Below are positions 52,892 through 61,382 of a DNA stretch of 64,000 nucleotides, one piece after another; the stretch's first letter is position 1, and each line of letters starts with the position of its first letter. The position numbers and the translations under genes were made by a program. The stretch is from contig CALKWN010000065.1 of assembly GCA_938004185.1 (NCBI GenBank), positions 124,001-188,000 on the forward strand. Reading direction: 5' to 3'. The notes under the pieces are model-generated. The model was given only the letters and a program-made list of their open reading frames with translations. It did no database searches and was not told the DNA's origin. The stretch comes from an uncultured candidate division WWE3 bacterium. GTDB lineage: Bacteria; Patescibacteriota; WWE3; UBA101185; UBA10185.

Positions 52892-54073
52892 TTAAACTCC
52901 CCTTACTATTCCATTCTTGCATATTTCCGCATAGTCATAAAAGGATTTTCTGGGAATTCTTTTCAGATTGTCATTTCTGTCTATTTCTACAAGCCCGAAT
53001 CTGGGCCAAAATCCGTGATGCCATTCAAAGTTGTCGAGAAGGGACCAGTGGAAATACCCTTTTACTTTTACGCCGTGAGATATAGCAGCATGGACCTGTA
53101 ATAACATTTTTTTGATAAATTCACTTCTAAGTTTATCGTTTGAGTCAGCCAAACCGTTTTCCGTAACATAAACCGGCTTATTATATTTTTTCAGACTCAT
53201 CAGGGTTTTAAACAAGCCATCATAATTTATCCACCAGCCTAAATCGTTTATCGGCGTGTCGGGATTCCTTTTTCTTATTTTTACTATTCTATTTGTGAAA
53301 TAATAGTTCAAACCGATAAAATCACAGCATCGGGCTACTGCGTCTAAGAAGAAATTTCCGTTCATGTAAAAGGCAATTTTTGCAATTACAGTATCCAAAA
53401 AAATGAATGAAGAATGTTCGTACCAGGAAATGTTTTTAACTATGCCCACAGGCTTATCGCACACACTTTTAATTTTTTTATAAGCTTTGTTGTGCGCTCT
53501 TATCATATTTAACTGAACTATAAGAAATGAGAGCGGATTTTTCTTGTTAGGTGGCCAAATTCCTGCAATATAGGACATGGAGGCGTAGACCTGGGGTTCA
53601 TTTATTGTAGAAATAAAATCACATAAGTCTCCCAGCTCCTGCGCGCATTTTTGAGCGTATTTAGCGAAAAGGCCGGGTGTTGAAAAATTTAACCACCCAC
53701 CTTGCTCTGCTAGCCAGATAGGGTTTGTGAAATGGTGAAGAGTTACCGATGTCTTAAGGCCTTTTTCTCTAGCCGATGAGAGAACTTTTTTATAGTGTTC
53801 TATAGCTTTATTGTCGAAAATCCCCTGTCTGGGTTCAATTCTTGCCCACTCAATACTTATTCTTACTGCATTGTTGTTCATTTTTTGGCAAAGTTCAAAG
53901 TCTTCGGTATATCTGTTGTACGAATCACATGCCTCGCCCGAAGGTTCGGAAGGTTTATGCCCTGTTTCTTTGTCGGAAGTTTCCCATCTCCACCAGTCAC
54001 TGTTTGTATTATTACCTTCTATTTGGTGCGCAGAGGTCGCGGTGCCCCACAAAAAATCTTTAGGAAATTCCAT
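52892..54073 (-). CDS. Glycoside hydrolase family 1 (beta-glycosidase)
   Basis: A 393-residue GH1 enzyme: FLWGTATSAHQIEG at the start, acid/base Glu159 in STINEP, nucleophile Glu305 in YVTENGLAD, and FHWSLLDNFEWHHGF near the end. It is somewhat shorter than most GH1 (~440-480). No signal peptide, so it is probably cytosolic. The frame is open upstream to 54250, but TATACT six bases before the ATG at 54073, and the family N-terminus, fix the start there. Confidence 0.94.
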   Translation of the reverse strand: MEFPKDFLWGTATSAHQIEGNNTNSDWWRWETSDKETGHKPSEPSGEACDSYNRYTEDFELCQKMNNNAVRISIEWARIEPRQGIFDNKAIEHYKKVLSSAREKGLKTSVTLHHFTNPIWLAEQGGWLNFSTPGLFAKYAQKCAQELGDLCDFISTINEPQVYASMSYIAGIWPPNKKNPLSFLIVQLNMIRAHNKAYKKIKSVCDKPVGIVKNISWYEHSSFIFLDTVIAKIAFYMNGNFFLDAVARCCDFIGLNYYFTNRIVKIRKRNPDTPINDLGWWINYDGLFKTLMSLKKYNKPVYVTENGLADSNDKLRSEFIKKMLLQVHAAISHGVKVKGYFHWSLLDNFEWHHGFWPRFGLVEIDRNDNLKRIPRKSFYDYAEICKNGIVRGV

Positions 54074-54079
54074 ATTATT

Positions 54080-54085
54080 AGTATA
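54080..54085 (-). promoter_or_regulatory. TATACT deciding the GH1 start
   Basis: Minus-strand TATACT, six bases before the ATG at 54073; codons upstream of it would lie in the terminator of the preceding gene. Confidence 0.6.
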
Positions 54086-54097
54086 CATTTGGTATGA

Positions 54098-54130
54098 ACA
54101 AAAAAAAGAGCGGAGATTAATCCGCTCTTT
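54098..54130 (-). terminator. Terminator after the small secreted gene at 54153
   Basis: Stem AAAGAGCGGA/TCCGCTCTTT with a six-base loop, followed by TTTT on the minus strand. Confidence 0.85.
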
Positions 54131-54152
54131 AGATTGCTTACTCAGTAAATGT

Positions 54153-54605
54153 TTACTTATTAAAGGGGCTTCCTCTGTAGGTACCGTTGTAGCTGCCGTC
54201 TCCGGTGCAATTAGCTCTTCTCTCGGCTTGGGCTGCCTGTCTTTCCGCAATTACCTCGTCGCTTATCCCTCTTTCCTGCCATCTTTGAAGGGACATGTCG
54301 GACATCATTTGGTGAAATTCTTCGACGTTATAGCCTTTTTCTTCAGCAATTTCCATCATTGTCTTTTCACCGAGCTGAGCTCTTAAATCCTCAACCGACA
54401 TTCCGAATTTTTCGGCAATAGCGGTCAAGCCTCGTGCATAGCCGGAATTACCACCCCCGTACATTTTACCCTGCCCGGGTCTGGCGGTTTCAGCGTAGAC
54501 TGTTGTAACGCCCCCGTTTTCAGAACCTAAATACTTTGATACTGCAAAGCCCGTGCCTATGGTTAATACACAGGCAGCTGCTAAAAATCCGATGTTTTTA
54601 AACAT
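54153..54605 (-). CDS. Secreted small protein, unknown
   Basis: A 150-residue exported protein. The signal segment is at ~3-24 (IGFLAAACVLTIGTGFAVS), followed by a Gly-rich stretch (GKMYGGGNSGYARG) and a charged helical part (IAEKFGMSVEDLRAQL, QAAQAERRANC). The ATG at 54605 has GAGGAG upstream; the longer frame to 54743 lacks such a site. It is downstream of the sigma-factor pair and may be part of that stress unit. Confidence 0.8.
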   Translation of the reverse strand: MFKNIGFLAAACVLTIGTGFAVSKYLGSENGGVTTVYAETARPGQGKMYGGGNSGYARGLTAIAEKFGMSVEDLRAQLGEKTMMEIAEEKGYNVEEFHQMMSDMSLQRWQERGISDEVIAERQAAQAERRANCTGDGSYNGTYRGSPFNK

Positions 54606-54651
54606 ATTATTTTCTCCTCGGAAATTTTCTACTGCCTTTAATACAATAAAG

Positions 54652-55332
54652 TTAGAAATTTCTTTCACTTTGATCCAGGTATCTTTTAGGACATCCGAAA
54701 ATACCTTTTGCTGCAAAGACTTTTCCGTCGTAGTCTCCCACAATTCTCACACAGTTACCTATACGTATAGGGCCGGATGAAAAAACCGTATTGTCTTTTG
54801 AAATGACCTTCAGAACAGTCCTGTTATCCGCCTGAATTTTAATGTTGCCTTCATTTACTTCGGTTATAGTACCGGTTATCCATATTTCGGACGGTGTCCT
54901 TTCGTATAACTTTCCCATCTGCGGGTGTTTTCTTATTCTCCTGTTTATTCCTGTTTTGTTGAACGTAAAACCTGCAATTATAACTAAAATAACCACCGCA
55001 ATAACTATCGGTATAAAGCTTTTTCTTCTTACAAGGTCGGTTTTAGTCATAAAAAAGAGCCCGATTCCGGTAAAAAGAGCCGCTACAATAATAAAAAGCC
55101 ATGGAAATTCCATAAAGGATTGTATTACGCCGATTCTACCCAACCCGGCAAGCCTGAGTACCGGTCTTTCTTCCAGGCGATTAAATAGGAAATTTGCTGA
55201 AATTATTGCAATAACAACCGATAAAGCAATACCTATCCCCAAGGCAATGTTTGCAAAAACAAAGATAATTCTCGGCTTCATCCTGATCTGACCTTTTTTA
55301 ATTTTTTGCATCACATTTTTTGTAATATCCAT
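54652..55332 (-). CDS. Membrane protein paired with the ECF sigma factor
   Basis: A 226-residue protein: a short basic cytoplasmic N-terminus, three membrane segments (about 23-48, 75-95, 105-124), then an outside OB-like domain with two cysteines. The ATG lies 4 bases after the sigma-factor stop, so translation is coupled. Membrane proteins placed directly after ECF sigma genes are often anti-sigma factors; that role is inferred, as no known anti-sigma motif is seen. Confidence 0.72.
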   Translation of the reverse strand: MDITKNVMQKIKKGQIRMKPRIIFVFANIALGIGIALSVVIAIISANFLFNRLEERPVLRLAGLGRIGVIQSFMEFPWLFIIVAALFTGIGLFFMTKTDLVRRKSFIPIVIAVVILVIIAGFTFNKTGINRRIRKHPQMGKLYERTPSEIWITGTITEVNEGNIKIQADNRTVLKVISKDNTVFSSGPIRIGNCVRIVGDYDGKVFAAKGIFGCPKRYLDQSERNF

Positions 55333-55335
55333 AAG

Positions 55336-55899
55336 TTAGTTGTGTCGTACTTTATACTTAATACAAATTTCTTTCAACTTTGCTTTCGCCCTTCTGATTC
55401 TAATGGCAACAGTCCCCTCAGGGATTCTCAAGATTGCCGAAATATCGGAATACGATTTGTCCTCCAAATAATATAAGGCCAGAACGTCCCTGTAATTGAC
55501 CGGTAATTCCTTTAAGCATTTAGTTACTGAGGTTTTTATCTCGTTTTTTTCATGCTCATTTTCAGGGGTATTCGGTAAGGCAACCGAAAAAATATCAAGA
55601 TTCGGAAAATGCAGTATTTTCGCTGTCTTTTTTATAGTATTTACGGCTTCGTTGTGAGCAATTCTGTATATCCAGGAGGAGAATTTATAAGACTGTTTGA
55701 AAGAATTTAAATTCTCGTAGGCTTTTATGAAGGCTGTTTGTACTATATCTTCAACATCGTGTGATTCGGGCAAAATATACCTCACGTACCTTAAAAGCTT
55801 ACTCTCGTATCTTTTTACAAGTTCTTCGTAGGCATCCGGGTTGCCTTTTAGCACCAGAGATACAATGTTTTCATCTGTATATTTGTAAGCGTTATCCAT
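55336..55899 (-). CDS. ECF-type RNA polymerase sigma factor
   Basis: A 187-residue sigma-70 of the ECF group. Region 2 includes ILPESHDVEDIVQTAFIKAYENL and FSSWIYRIAHNEAVN; region 4 includes VLALYYLEDKSYSDISAIL and EGTVAIRIRRAKAKLKEI. The two are joined by a short linker, as in ECF factors without region 3. It likely directs a small regulon in response to surface stress. Confidence 0.94.
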   Translation of the reverse strand: MDNAYKYTDENIVSLVLKGNPDAYEELVKRYESKLLRYVRYILPESHDVEDIVQTAFIKAYENLNSFKQSYKFSSWIYRIAHNEAVNTIKKTAKILHFPNLDIFSVALPNTPENEHEKNEIKTSVTKCLKELPVNYRDVLALYYLEDKSYSDISAILRIPEGTVAIRIRRAKAKLKEICIKYKVRHN

Positions 55900-55961
55900 A
55901 TTATTTGTGGCAGGGAGATCTCGGGGCTTCTTTGCGTATTTTACAACAAATTTTCAAAAGG

Positions 55962-55967
55962 TATAAT
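55962..55967 (+). promoter_or_regulatory. TATAAT 7 nt before the holin-like gene
   Basis: Consensus -10, seven bases before the ATG at 55975. Confidence 0.55.
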
Positions 55968-55974
55968 CAATGTA

Positions 55975-56310
55975 ATGAAACTGCTCTTAAAACTTACAAT
56001 TGCCACATTGGCAATTTTCATAGCTTCCAGAATTATTCCCGGCGTTTTTGTAGAAGACTTGGTTACGGCAATAGTTGTAGCTGTGGTCTTAGGCACCCTT
56101 AATTTGTTCATTAAACCGATTTTGATACTTCTCACACTGCCGATAAATCTAATAACATTCGGTCTTTTTACTTTTTTTATCAGCGCTTTTATTACTATAC
56201 TTACAGCTACAATAGTTCCCGGTTTCGAAATAGCGAGTATATGGACCGCCTTGTTATTCAGTGTTGTTGTATCACTTATAAACTCGTTTTTAAATAAATT
56301 TATAGATTAA
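55975..56310 (+). CDS. Phage-holin-family 4 membrane protein
   Basis: A 111-residue protein with four close hydrophobic segments, of the type annotated as phage holin family 4 in many non-phage contexts (IKPILILLTLPINLITFGLF). It ends with Asp after a hydrophilic tail. There is no phage gene around it, so this is a chromosomal family member of unknown role, not evidence of a prophage. Eight bases separate it from the pyruvate kinase gene. Confidence 0.85.
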   Translation: MKLLLKLTIATLAIFIASRIIPGVFVEDLVTAIVVAVVLGTLNLFIKPILILLTLPINLITFGLFTFFISAFITILTATIVPGFEIASIWTALLFSVVVSLINSFLNKFID

Positions 56311-56318
56311 CTGCCCGA

Positions 56319-57713
56319 ATGCATTCCGGAAAATTTACAAAGATTATTGCAACAATAGGTCCGTCTTGTACTGATGAAAATATTATCAAAGAGATGATAT
56401 TATCGGGTGTTAATTTTTTCAGATTTAATCTTAAACACGCCGATTTTGATTGGCACTTAAAACACATAGATAAAGTCAGAAAAGTAGGTAAAAAAACAGG
56501 TGTGGCCGTAGGCATAATTGTCGATCTTCTTGGACCTGAAGTTGTGATTAAGGTGAACGGAGATAAGGAGCTTACACTTAAAAAAAGTTCTCCGATATCC
56601 GTGTCTCAGAGCAGCGGGGAAGTATATTTTTACCCCGAAAAAGTAACCGGTCAAATTAAGAATGGGGACGTTTTGGTAGTAGATGACGGTAAAATTGAAC
56701 TCATCGCAGACATCACAGACGGCAAGTTACGTTTAGTGCCTTTAAAAGACGGTCATTTATTATCGGGTAAGGGCGTTTCTTTAAAGGGTGGGACGGTTGA
56801 TGTTGAGACTTTAAGCGAAGATGAAAAATTAAAAATTAACGAATTAGTTAAAATCTTACCCGATTTTTTTGCGATATCCTTTGTAAGAAGTTCTAAAGAT
56901 GTAATCTCTTTGGCGGACTATTTGAAAAAATCAGGTTCGGATTCCGGAATAATTTCAAAAATTGAGACGCAAATGGCCCTCGACGATCTCGACGGTATAG
57001 TTAATGTGAGTGACGGCGTAATGGTAGCTCGCGGAGATCTCGGAATAGAGGTATCGCTAGAAAAAATTACATTTTATCAAAAGAAAATAATCGAAAAATG
57101 TAGAGCTAATTTTAAGCCGGTTATTGTGGCAACTCAGATGCTGGAATCTATGACTGATAGCAACTCCCCTACCCGAGCGGAAGTCTCCGATGTTTCAAAC
57201 GCAGTTCGTGACGGCGCAGACGCAGTAATGCTTTCGGGAGAAACCGCCGTGGGAGAATACCCCGTAGAGACGGTAAAAATGATGCACAGAATCGTAAGTT
57301 TTAACGAAAAAGTCTTCAAGAGTTTGCCAGAAGAGAGCATAGATGGCGGCCGTACATACAGCATTGTTAAGGCAGCGGCCGATATTATAAGCTCCGACAG
57401 CTCCGTATTAAAAATTCTTGTGGCTACCGAAACAGGCAGAACTGCAAGGATATTTTCGTCCTTAAGGCCTGAGGTGCCGATTATTGCTTTAACTCAGAAC
57501 GAGAAAACTCTGCGCGAGTTGGGTTTAAGCTACGGCGTCCTTCCCTACAAAATTAAATTTCCCGAACAAGGATTGGTGAACGTTTCTGAGATATCCCAGA
57601 ATTTGAAGGAAAGAGGCATATTAACTATCGGAGAAAATATTATTATCGTACACGGAAGCAGATGGCAGGATCCGGGTAATACGAATTCTTTGTACATCTT
57701 CGGCGTAAATTAA
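56319..57713 (+). CDS. pyk: Pyruvate kinase with altered cation-site residues
   Basis: Transfers phosphate from PEP to ADP. The 464-residue protein keeps TIGPSC, SKIETQMALDDLDGI, ARGDLGIE and LSGETAVGEYPVE. The usual NFSHG reads FNLKHA (Lys39 in place of Ser) and the usual DTKGPE reads DLLGPE (Leu70 and Leu71). These are monovalent-cation ligands in other pyruvate kinases, so it may not need K+. The start ATG is close behind the holin-like gene. Confidence 0.93.
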   Translation: MHSGKFTKIIATIGPSCTDENIIKEMILSGVNFFRFNLKHADFDWHLKHIDKVRKVGKKTGVAVGIIVDLLGPEVVIKVNGDKELTLKKSSPISVSQSSGEVYFYPEKVTGQIKNGDVLVVDDGKIELIADITDGKLRLVPLKDGHLLSGKGVSLKGGTVDVETLSEDEKLKINELVKILPDFFAISFVRSSKDVISLADYLKKSGSDSGIISKIETQMALDDLDGIVNVSDGVMVARGDLGIEVSLEKITFYQKKIIEKCRANFKPVIVATQMLESMTDSNSPTRAEVSDVSNAVRDGADAVMLSGETAVGEYPVETVKMMHRIVSFNEKVFKSLPEESIDGGRTYSIVKAAADIISSDSSVLKILVATETGRTARIFSSLRPEVPIIALTQNEKTLRELGLSYGVLPYKIKFPEQGLVNVSEISQNLKERGILTIGENIIIVHGSRWQDPGNTNSLYIFGVN

Positions 57714-58231
57714 TTTTCGCAACGATCGCTCCAAATTCCCAGATTTTCATCCTTTGCGGTATTTTCCGCGCTAATAAAAAGATCCACGTACTTGTACGGC
57801 TTGTCGTAAGTATATTCCCGCGCTTCTCCCCTTTTTATCATCTGTTCGTTTATATTTATGTTGTCGTTTGTAAACACATATCTCAGCAAACGATCGTACT
57901 TATCGGTGTTTCCCTGTGTCGGGTCTGCCTCTAATAATATTTCTTTGCCCTTGAGAAGATTTTCCAATACCGATCTGCTTTGTGTGCCGCCGCAGTCGGA
58001 CATTTCCGGCGCGTCTATGCCTATGAGGCGAACATTGTGCTCGGTGTCCTTTTCAATAATTTTTATAGTGTCGCCATCAATAACTCTTACAAGTCTGACA
58101 AAAACACTTTCCGGAGTTTGCGGTGTATCGATTTTAATTTCGGGAAAACTATCAACAAATACATAGATGAAGAGACCTAGAGTTAAAAAGGTCATAATGT
58201 AGTAACCCACGTATTTTAATCTGCTTCTCAT
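57710..58231 (-). CDS. Thermonuclease-family (SNase) secreted or anchored nuclease
   Basis: A 173-residue protein with an N-terminal membrane or signal segment (~10-27) and a staphylococcal-nuclease fold: VIDGDTIKI, RLIGIDAPE and the catalytic DKYDRLLRY region. It degrades DNA or RNA with Ca2+, here outside the membrane; nucleotide scavenging is a reasonable role for an organism with few biosynthetic genes. An ATG at 58231 is chosen over the TTG at 58237. Confidence 0.9.
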   Translation of the reverse strand: MRSRLKYVGYYIMTFLTLGLFIYVFVDSFPEIKIDTPQTPESVFVRLVRVIDGDTIKIIEKDTEHNVRLIGIDAPEMSDCGGTQSRSVLENLLKGKEILLEADPTQGNTDKYDRLLRYVFTNDNININEQMIKRGEAREYTYDKPYKYVDLFISAENTAKDENLGIWSDRCEN

Positions 58232-58259
58232 GCACAAAGACTACCCCGCGCCTGTCGGT

Positions 58260-58288
58260 TTGACAAATAATAACCCCTAGTGTAACAT
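58260..58288 (+). promoter_or_regulatory. Promoter of the secreted-protein gene at 58396
   Basis: TTGACA (58260-58265), 17-base spacer, TAACAT (58283-58288). The predicted start is near 58295, giving a leader of ~100 bases. Confidence 0.55.
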
Positions 58289-58294
58289 GTTCTG

Positions 58295-58395
58295 TTTCGG
58301 GAATCCTGCTGAAACGGCTTAAATAAAGCCAACCTAATCTTGCCAGCGACTTGCTGCAGAAGTAGCAATTTGTTGTTAAGAAAGGGGTGAGTAGC
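58295..58395 (+). promoter_or_regulatory. Structured ~100-nt leader of the gene at 58396
   Basis: The leader has three hairpins, GTTTC/GAAAC, GGCTT/AAGCC and TTGCT/AGCAA, and ends in AAAGGGGTGA five bases before the ATG. This is unusual in a window where most first genes have no leader. It matches no riboswitch I know. Confidence 0.4.
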
Positions 58396-59022
58396 ATGAA
58401 GGCCATAATATCAATGGCTGTGGTGGCGATGGTTGTAACACTGTTATTTATAGCAGGTTTTAAGGCCAAGGCCACGAGCGATACGGAACCCCCGTATGGA
58501 GGTCATTTCGATCTTTCTGTTGTGGGGATTCCGCAAGGAAATTCCGCCGTTAGCTTTTCTGGAAACGGACGTCTTTTACATAGTTTGTACGTTCCGTTGA
58601 ATGGAAAAATGGCGATAACCTTGCTGTCAGGCACGGAATATGCGGTCATTGATCCTTATGGTGCCGAAGGCAGTAACGCTGTGTTCAGTTTGCCTGTCGA
58701 CAGTTCTAAAACAAGCGGAGTATCAACCTATTCTGTTTGGATAAGAGCCTATGATGAGCAAATTGTTTCGTTGCCCGGTGACTCCTGTACATATATAGAC
58801 AGCGAGATGTATTGTTCAACACATAAAGTGCTGACCGTAAGAAAGGATGCAAAACATTCTTCTACTAACGTAACATCTCAGCTTTTATATGTATTTGCAG
58901 ATCCGGATTTTGACGGAACCGAGGAACTTTATCCGTTGTTTGACGCCGATCTTCAGAATTTATTCTGGAAATACGGTAAAGATGGATTAAAAACAGCGTC
59001 ATTCAGGTTTTATCTTGAATGA
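58396..59022 (+). CDS. Secreted protein, unknown
   Basis: A 208-residue exported protein: signal peptide ~1-27 (IAGFKAKA), then a mainly beta domain with two cysteines close together (GDSCTYIDSEMYC). Several short repeats of Ser, Gly and Asp suggest a surface adhesin or an inhibitor, but no family is recognised. The start ATG is preferred over the GTG at 58387 because of the strong site five bases before it. It ends in TGA. Confidence 0.78.
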   Translation: MKAIISMAVVAMVVTLLFIAGFKAKATSDTEPPYGGHFDLSVVGIPQGNSAVSFSGNGRLLHSLYVPLNGKMAITLLSGTEYAVIDPYGAEGSNAVFSLPVDSSKTSGVSTYSVWIRAYDEQIVSLPGDSCTYIDSEMYCSTHKVLTVRKDAKHSSTNVTSQLLYVFADPDFDGTEELYPLFDADLQNLFWKYGKDGLKTASFRFYLE

Positions 59023-59189
59023 AGTTATTATCGCTAAAGCGGTAGGAAGATACCAGGATAAGTGATAGGAATTCTTAAAGGTGTTAACCTGATTTTTGTT
59101 CCTAATTACTTTCCTGTTTAGGGGCAGCCTGATGTTTTTTCTTAACAGAAAAAAACTAAGGCTGCTCCACCCCATTAACTATTAACGCC
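59023..59189. other. Gene-free stretch with two hairpins
   Basis: This 167-bp gap between convergent genes has two strong inverted repeats. The first includes AGGT-GTTA-ACCT followed by GATTTTTG, which can terminate the plus-strand gene. The second is a 48-nt hairpin at 59121-59168 with arms GGGGCAGCCT and AGGCTGCTCC and an internal run of A:T pairs. Confidence 0.6.
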
Positions 59190-59771
59190 CTAGTTCTTTT
59201 TTACTTTTTGAGGTTTTTCACCGGTGAGTTTTTCTAAAGCTAACGATGTATCGTGTTTGTGTAAAAGTTTTACCGTAGCGACCCAAATAAAAGGTGTGAG
59301 TATAAATGTTGCTACCCACGAGTAAATTCCCAGTATACTGGCTAGTGCAAATGAGTAAATGAAAGCTTTAATACACCTGCTTTTTGTATATGGATTGTTG
59401 CCTGTAATCTCTTCGGTTTTCACTTTTTTATATTTGGAGTAGGCGTTGGTAAGGTTATTAACAGCACCAATTTCCCACAATCTTAGTAATTTCCCGTCTT
59501 CATATCTTTGTGCCCCATTTAGAAGCATCGAAAGTAAAAATACAAATAAAATAATGAGTTTTTGCCAATAAGTGATTGATTCAATGCTTGCGATATAGGC
59601 CAAACCCGCAATTACAAGAACCATAAATATTTTTTCGGATTTTTTAACAAATCGTTCCGATGCCGCCCTTATTCCGGCCGGAATTGTAAGGAAAATTTCT
59701 TCAAATTGCTCCCGCGCTTTATCAATTTGCTGCGACCTTTTTAAATATTCTTCTTGATCATGTTCATTCAT
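59190..59771 (-). CDS. Membrane protein, unknown
   Basis: A 193-residue protein: charged N-terminus, two hydrophobic segments at ~50-88, and two more at ~138-168, then a basic tail (LTGEKPQKVKKN). It overlaps the GT-C gene by eight bases and is probably translated together with it. It may help or position the glycosyltransferase. No family recognised. Confidence 0.75.
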   Translation of the reverse strand: MNEHDQEEYLKRSQQIDKAREQFEEIFLTIPAGIRAASERFVKKSEKIFMVLVIAGLAYIASIESITYWQKLIILFVFLLSMLLNGAQRYEDGKLLRLWEIGAVNNLTNAYSKYKKVKTEEITGNNPYTKSRCIKAFIYSFALASILGIYSWVATFILTPFIWVATVKLLHKHDTSLALEKLTGEKPQKVKKN

Positions 59772-61377
59772 TCTTAAAGTATTTTAAAAGTGGTTCAGAC
59801 ACCCAAATATTATTTAATGACACGCCGTTTCTTTCTACTGATTTCACTAATGTGTGAGTATTGTCATATTTAAAATCTCCTGTAAATTTTTGTAGCTGCT
59901 CTTTATACGTATCGCAAACTATAATATCGGAATATCTGGAGTTTGGGATCAGGCTGAATTTAAATTTTGAGTAGTATACCATCGCGAATTGGTTGTCACA
60001 TGAGTATACTTTTAATTCCTGTAAATCGTTTTTTTCTATTATAGATACCACGTAGTCGGCACTTTCTTTATAAGCGGCTCCCCAGTAATCCAATTCGTAT
60101 CTTTGGTCTGCTCCACGCACCCCTCCAATTAGCTCGTTGTAGTAAATGTATTCGTACGGATGTAAAGTAGCAAGTTTGTATACTGTGATAATTGTATAGA
60201 GTACGGAAACCCCGATAACGTATTTTTTATAACGCGGTGACACGAGCTTTATTGTTTCTATTAAAAAATAAGCCGAAATTACAACCAAAACGGCAAGCAG
60301 GTAAATAAAGTGCCTGGTGGTGTTGTAAACGACCGGATGCAGTATAAGATACAGCAGTATGTTAACAAGTGTGAATACGCTGAGGTATTTTACAGAAGGG
60401 TGTAAAGTAAACCTTTTCTTTAAAAGTAGATATATGCTGGTTATGATCGGAAGCAGCACAATAAGTGGTAGCTGAAATGCCGTGTATACAAACAAATAGT
60501 GCCAGGGCCTTTCGGTTTTATTGTAAAAATCTCCGTTGTATAAAACTTCGTGATTCCAGTTTTGAAATCCTGAGGAGTCTTTCACTATGCTAAAGAAGTT
60601 TGCGAAAAAATTTGAGCCCAAATACGGTACCAATAAAATCCAGACAAAGAGAGATATAATCAGTATCGTAACGGTTTTAGCTGCGTATTCTTTCCACTCA
60701 TTTAGTTTTGCTTTAGTTTTTATTAGTAGTGATGTTTCGATGATTAAATAGGTTATAAAAACTGTTGCTCCTACGGTTCTAAAGCCTTGTGACAAGCCGA
60801 TTAAAATTCCGGAAATTAGGATGCGCCAATACGTGTTATCAATTTTTTTAGAGCTTCCCGATAAATAAGTTAACGCAAGAAGTATAACGATCGCAAATGG
60901 AATATCCTTTGGGTTAGCTGGTATGTGGCCGCTCACAGCCCCCGTTACAATTATTAGAATAGGGCCAACCATCGCTTTTGAACCGTTTCCGTAAATTCTA
61001 TATAGAAAAATATATGGCAGGACAAATATTAACAATCCAAACACCAAGTTTTGCAAATGAAACCATTCAAAATAGCTGTTGGGGTTTATTATATTGACAA
61101 GCAGTGGGTAGACTCTTGAGTAAGTGCTGAAGAGGGGTAAGTGCCTATACTCAATATTGTCGGGCTTATTGTTTATCAATTCTGTTACATAGATAGAGTC
61201 CGTAGATTTTATCGAGTATTCTAATAGGTATTTTCCCGCGTCATATTCAACTTTCTCATCATACGTAACCCCGTAATCCTTATACGTAAGGAAGGCAAAA
61301 CACAGGTACACCACCGAAAACAACGCGATGAATAAATGTTTCTTTAGTATCTTCGCCGTACAGGATAAAAACGGCAT
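59764..61377 (-). CDS. GT-C membrane glycosyltransferase
   Basis: A 537-residue membrane protein with the loop DYGVTYDEKVEYDAGKYLL (Asp-Glu pair), about eleven membrane segments and an outside end that contains RGADQRYELDYWGAAY. It belongs to the GT39-like group. It starts five bases after the stop of the gene at 61383, so the two are likely in one transcript. Confidence 0.84.
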   Translation of the reverse strand: MPFLSCTAKILKKHLFIALFSVVYLCFAFLTYKDYGVTYDEKVEYDAGKYLLEYSIKSTDSIYVTELINNKPDNIEYRHLPLFSTYSRVYPLLVNIINPNSYFEWFHLQNLVFGLLIFVLPYIFLYRIYGNGSKAMVGPILIIVTGAVSGHIPANPKDIPFAIVILLALTYLSGSSKKIDNTYWRILISGILIGLSQGFRTVGATVFITYLIIETSLLIKTKAKLNEWKEYAAKTVTILIISLFVWILLVPYLGSNFFANFFSIVKDSSGFQNWNHEVLYNGDFYNKTERPWHYLFVYTAFQLPLIVLLPIITSIYLLLKKRFTLHPSVKYLSVFTLVNILLYLILHPVVYNTTRHFIYLLAVLVVISAYFLIETIKLVSPRYKKYVIGVSVLYTIITVYKLATLHPYEYIYYNELIGGVRGADQRYELDYWGAAYKESADYVVSIIEKNDLQELKVYSCDNQFAMVYYSKFKFSLIPNSRYSDIIVCDTYKEQLQKFTGDFKYDNTHTLVKSVERNGVSLNNIWVSEPLLKYFKNE

Positions 61378-61382
61378 CTTAC

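Noticed and set aside
55975..56310. Holin-like gene as sign of a prophage
   Set aside because: No other phage gene is near; this membrane family is common in bacterial chromosomes.
58295..58395. c-di-GMP or other known riboswitch in the leader
   Set aside because: The conserved core nucleotides of GEMM, preQ1 and fluoride riboswitches could not be found.
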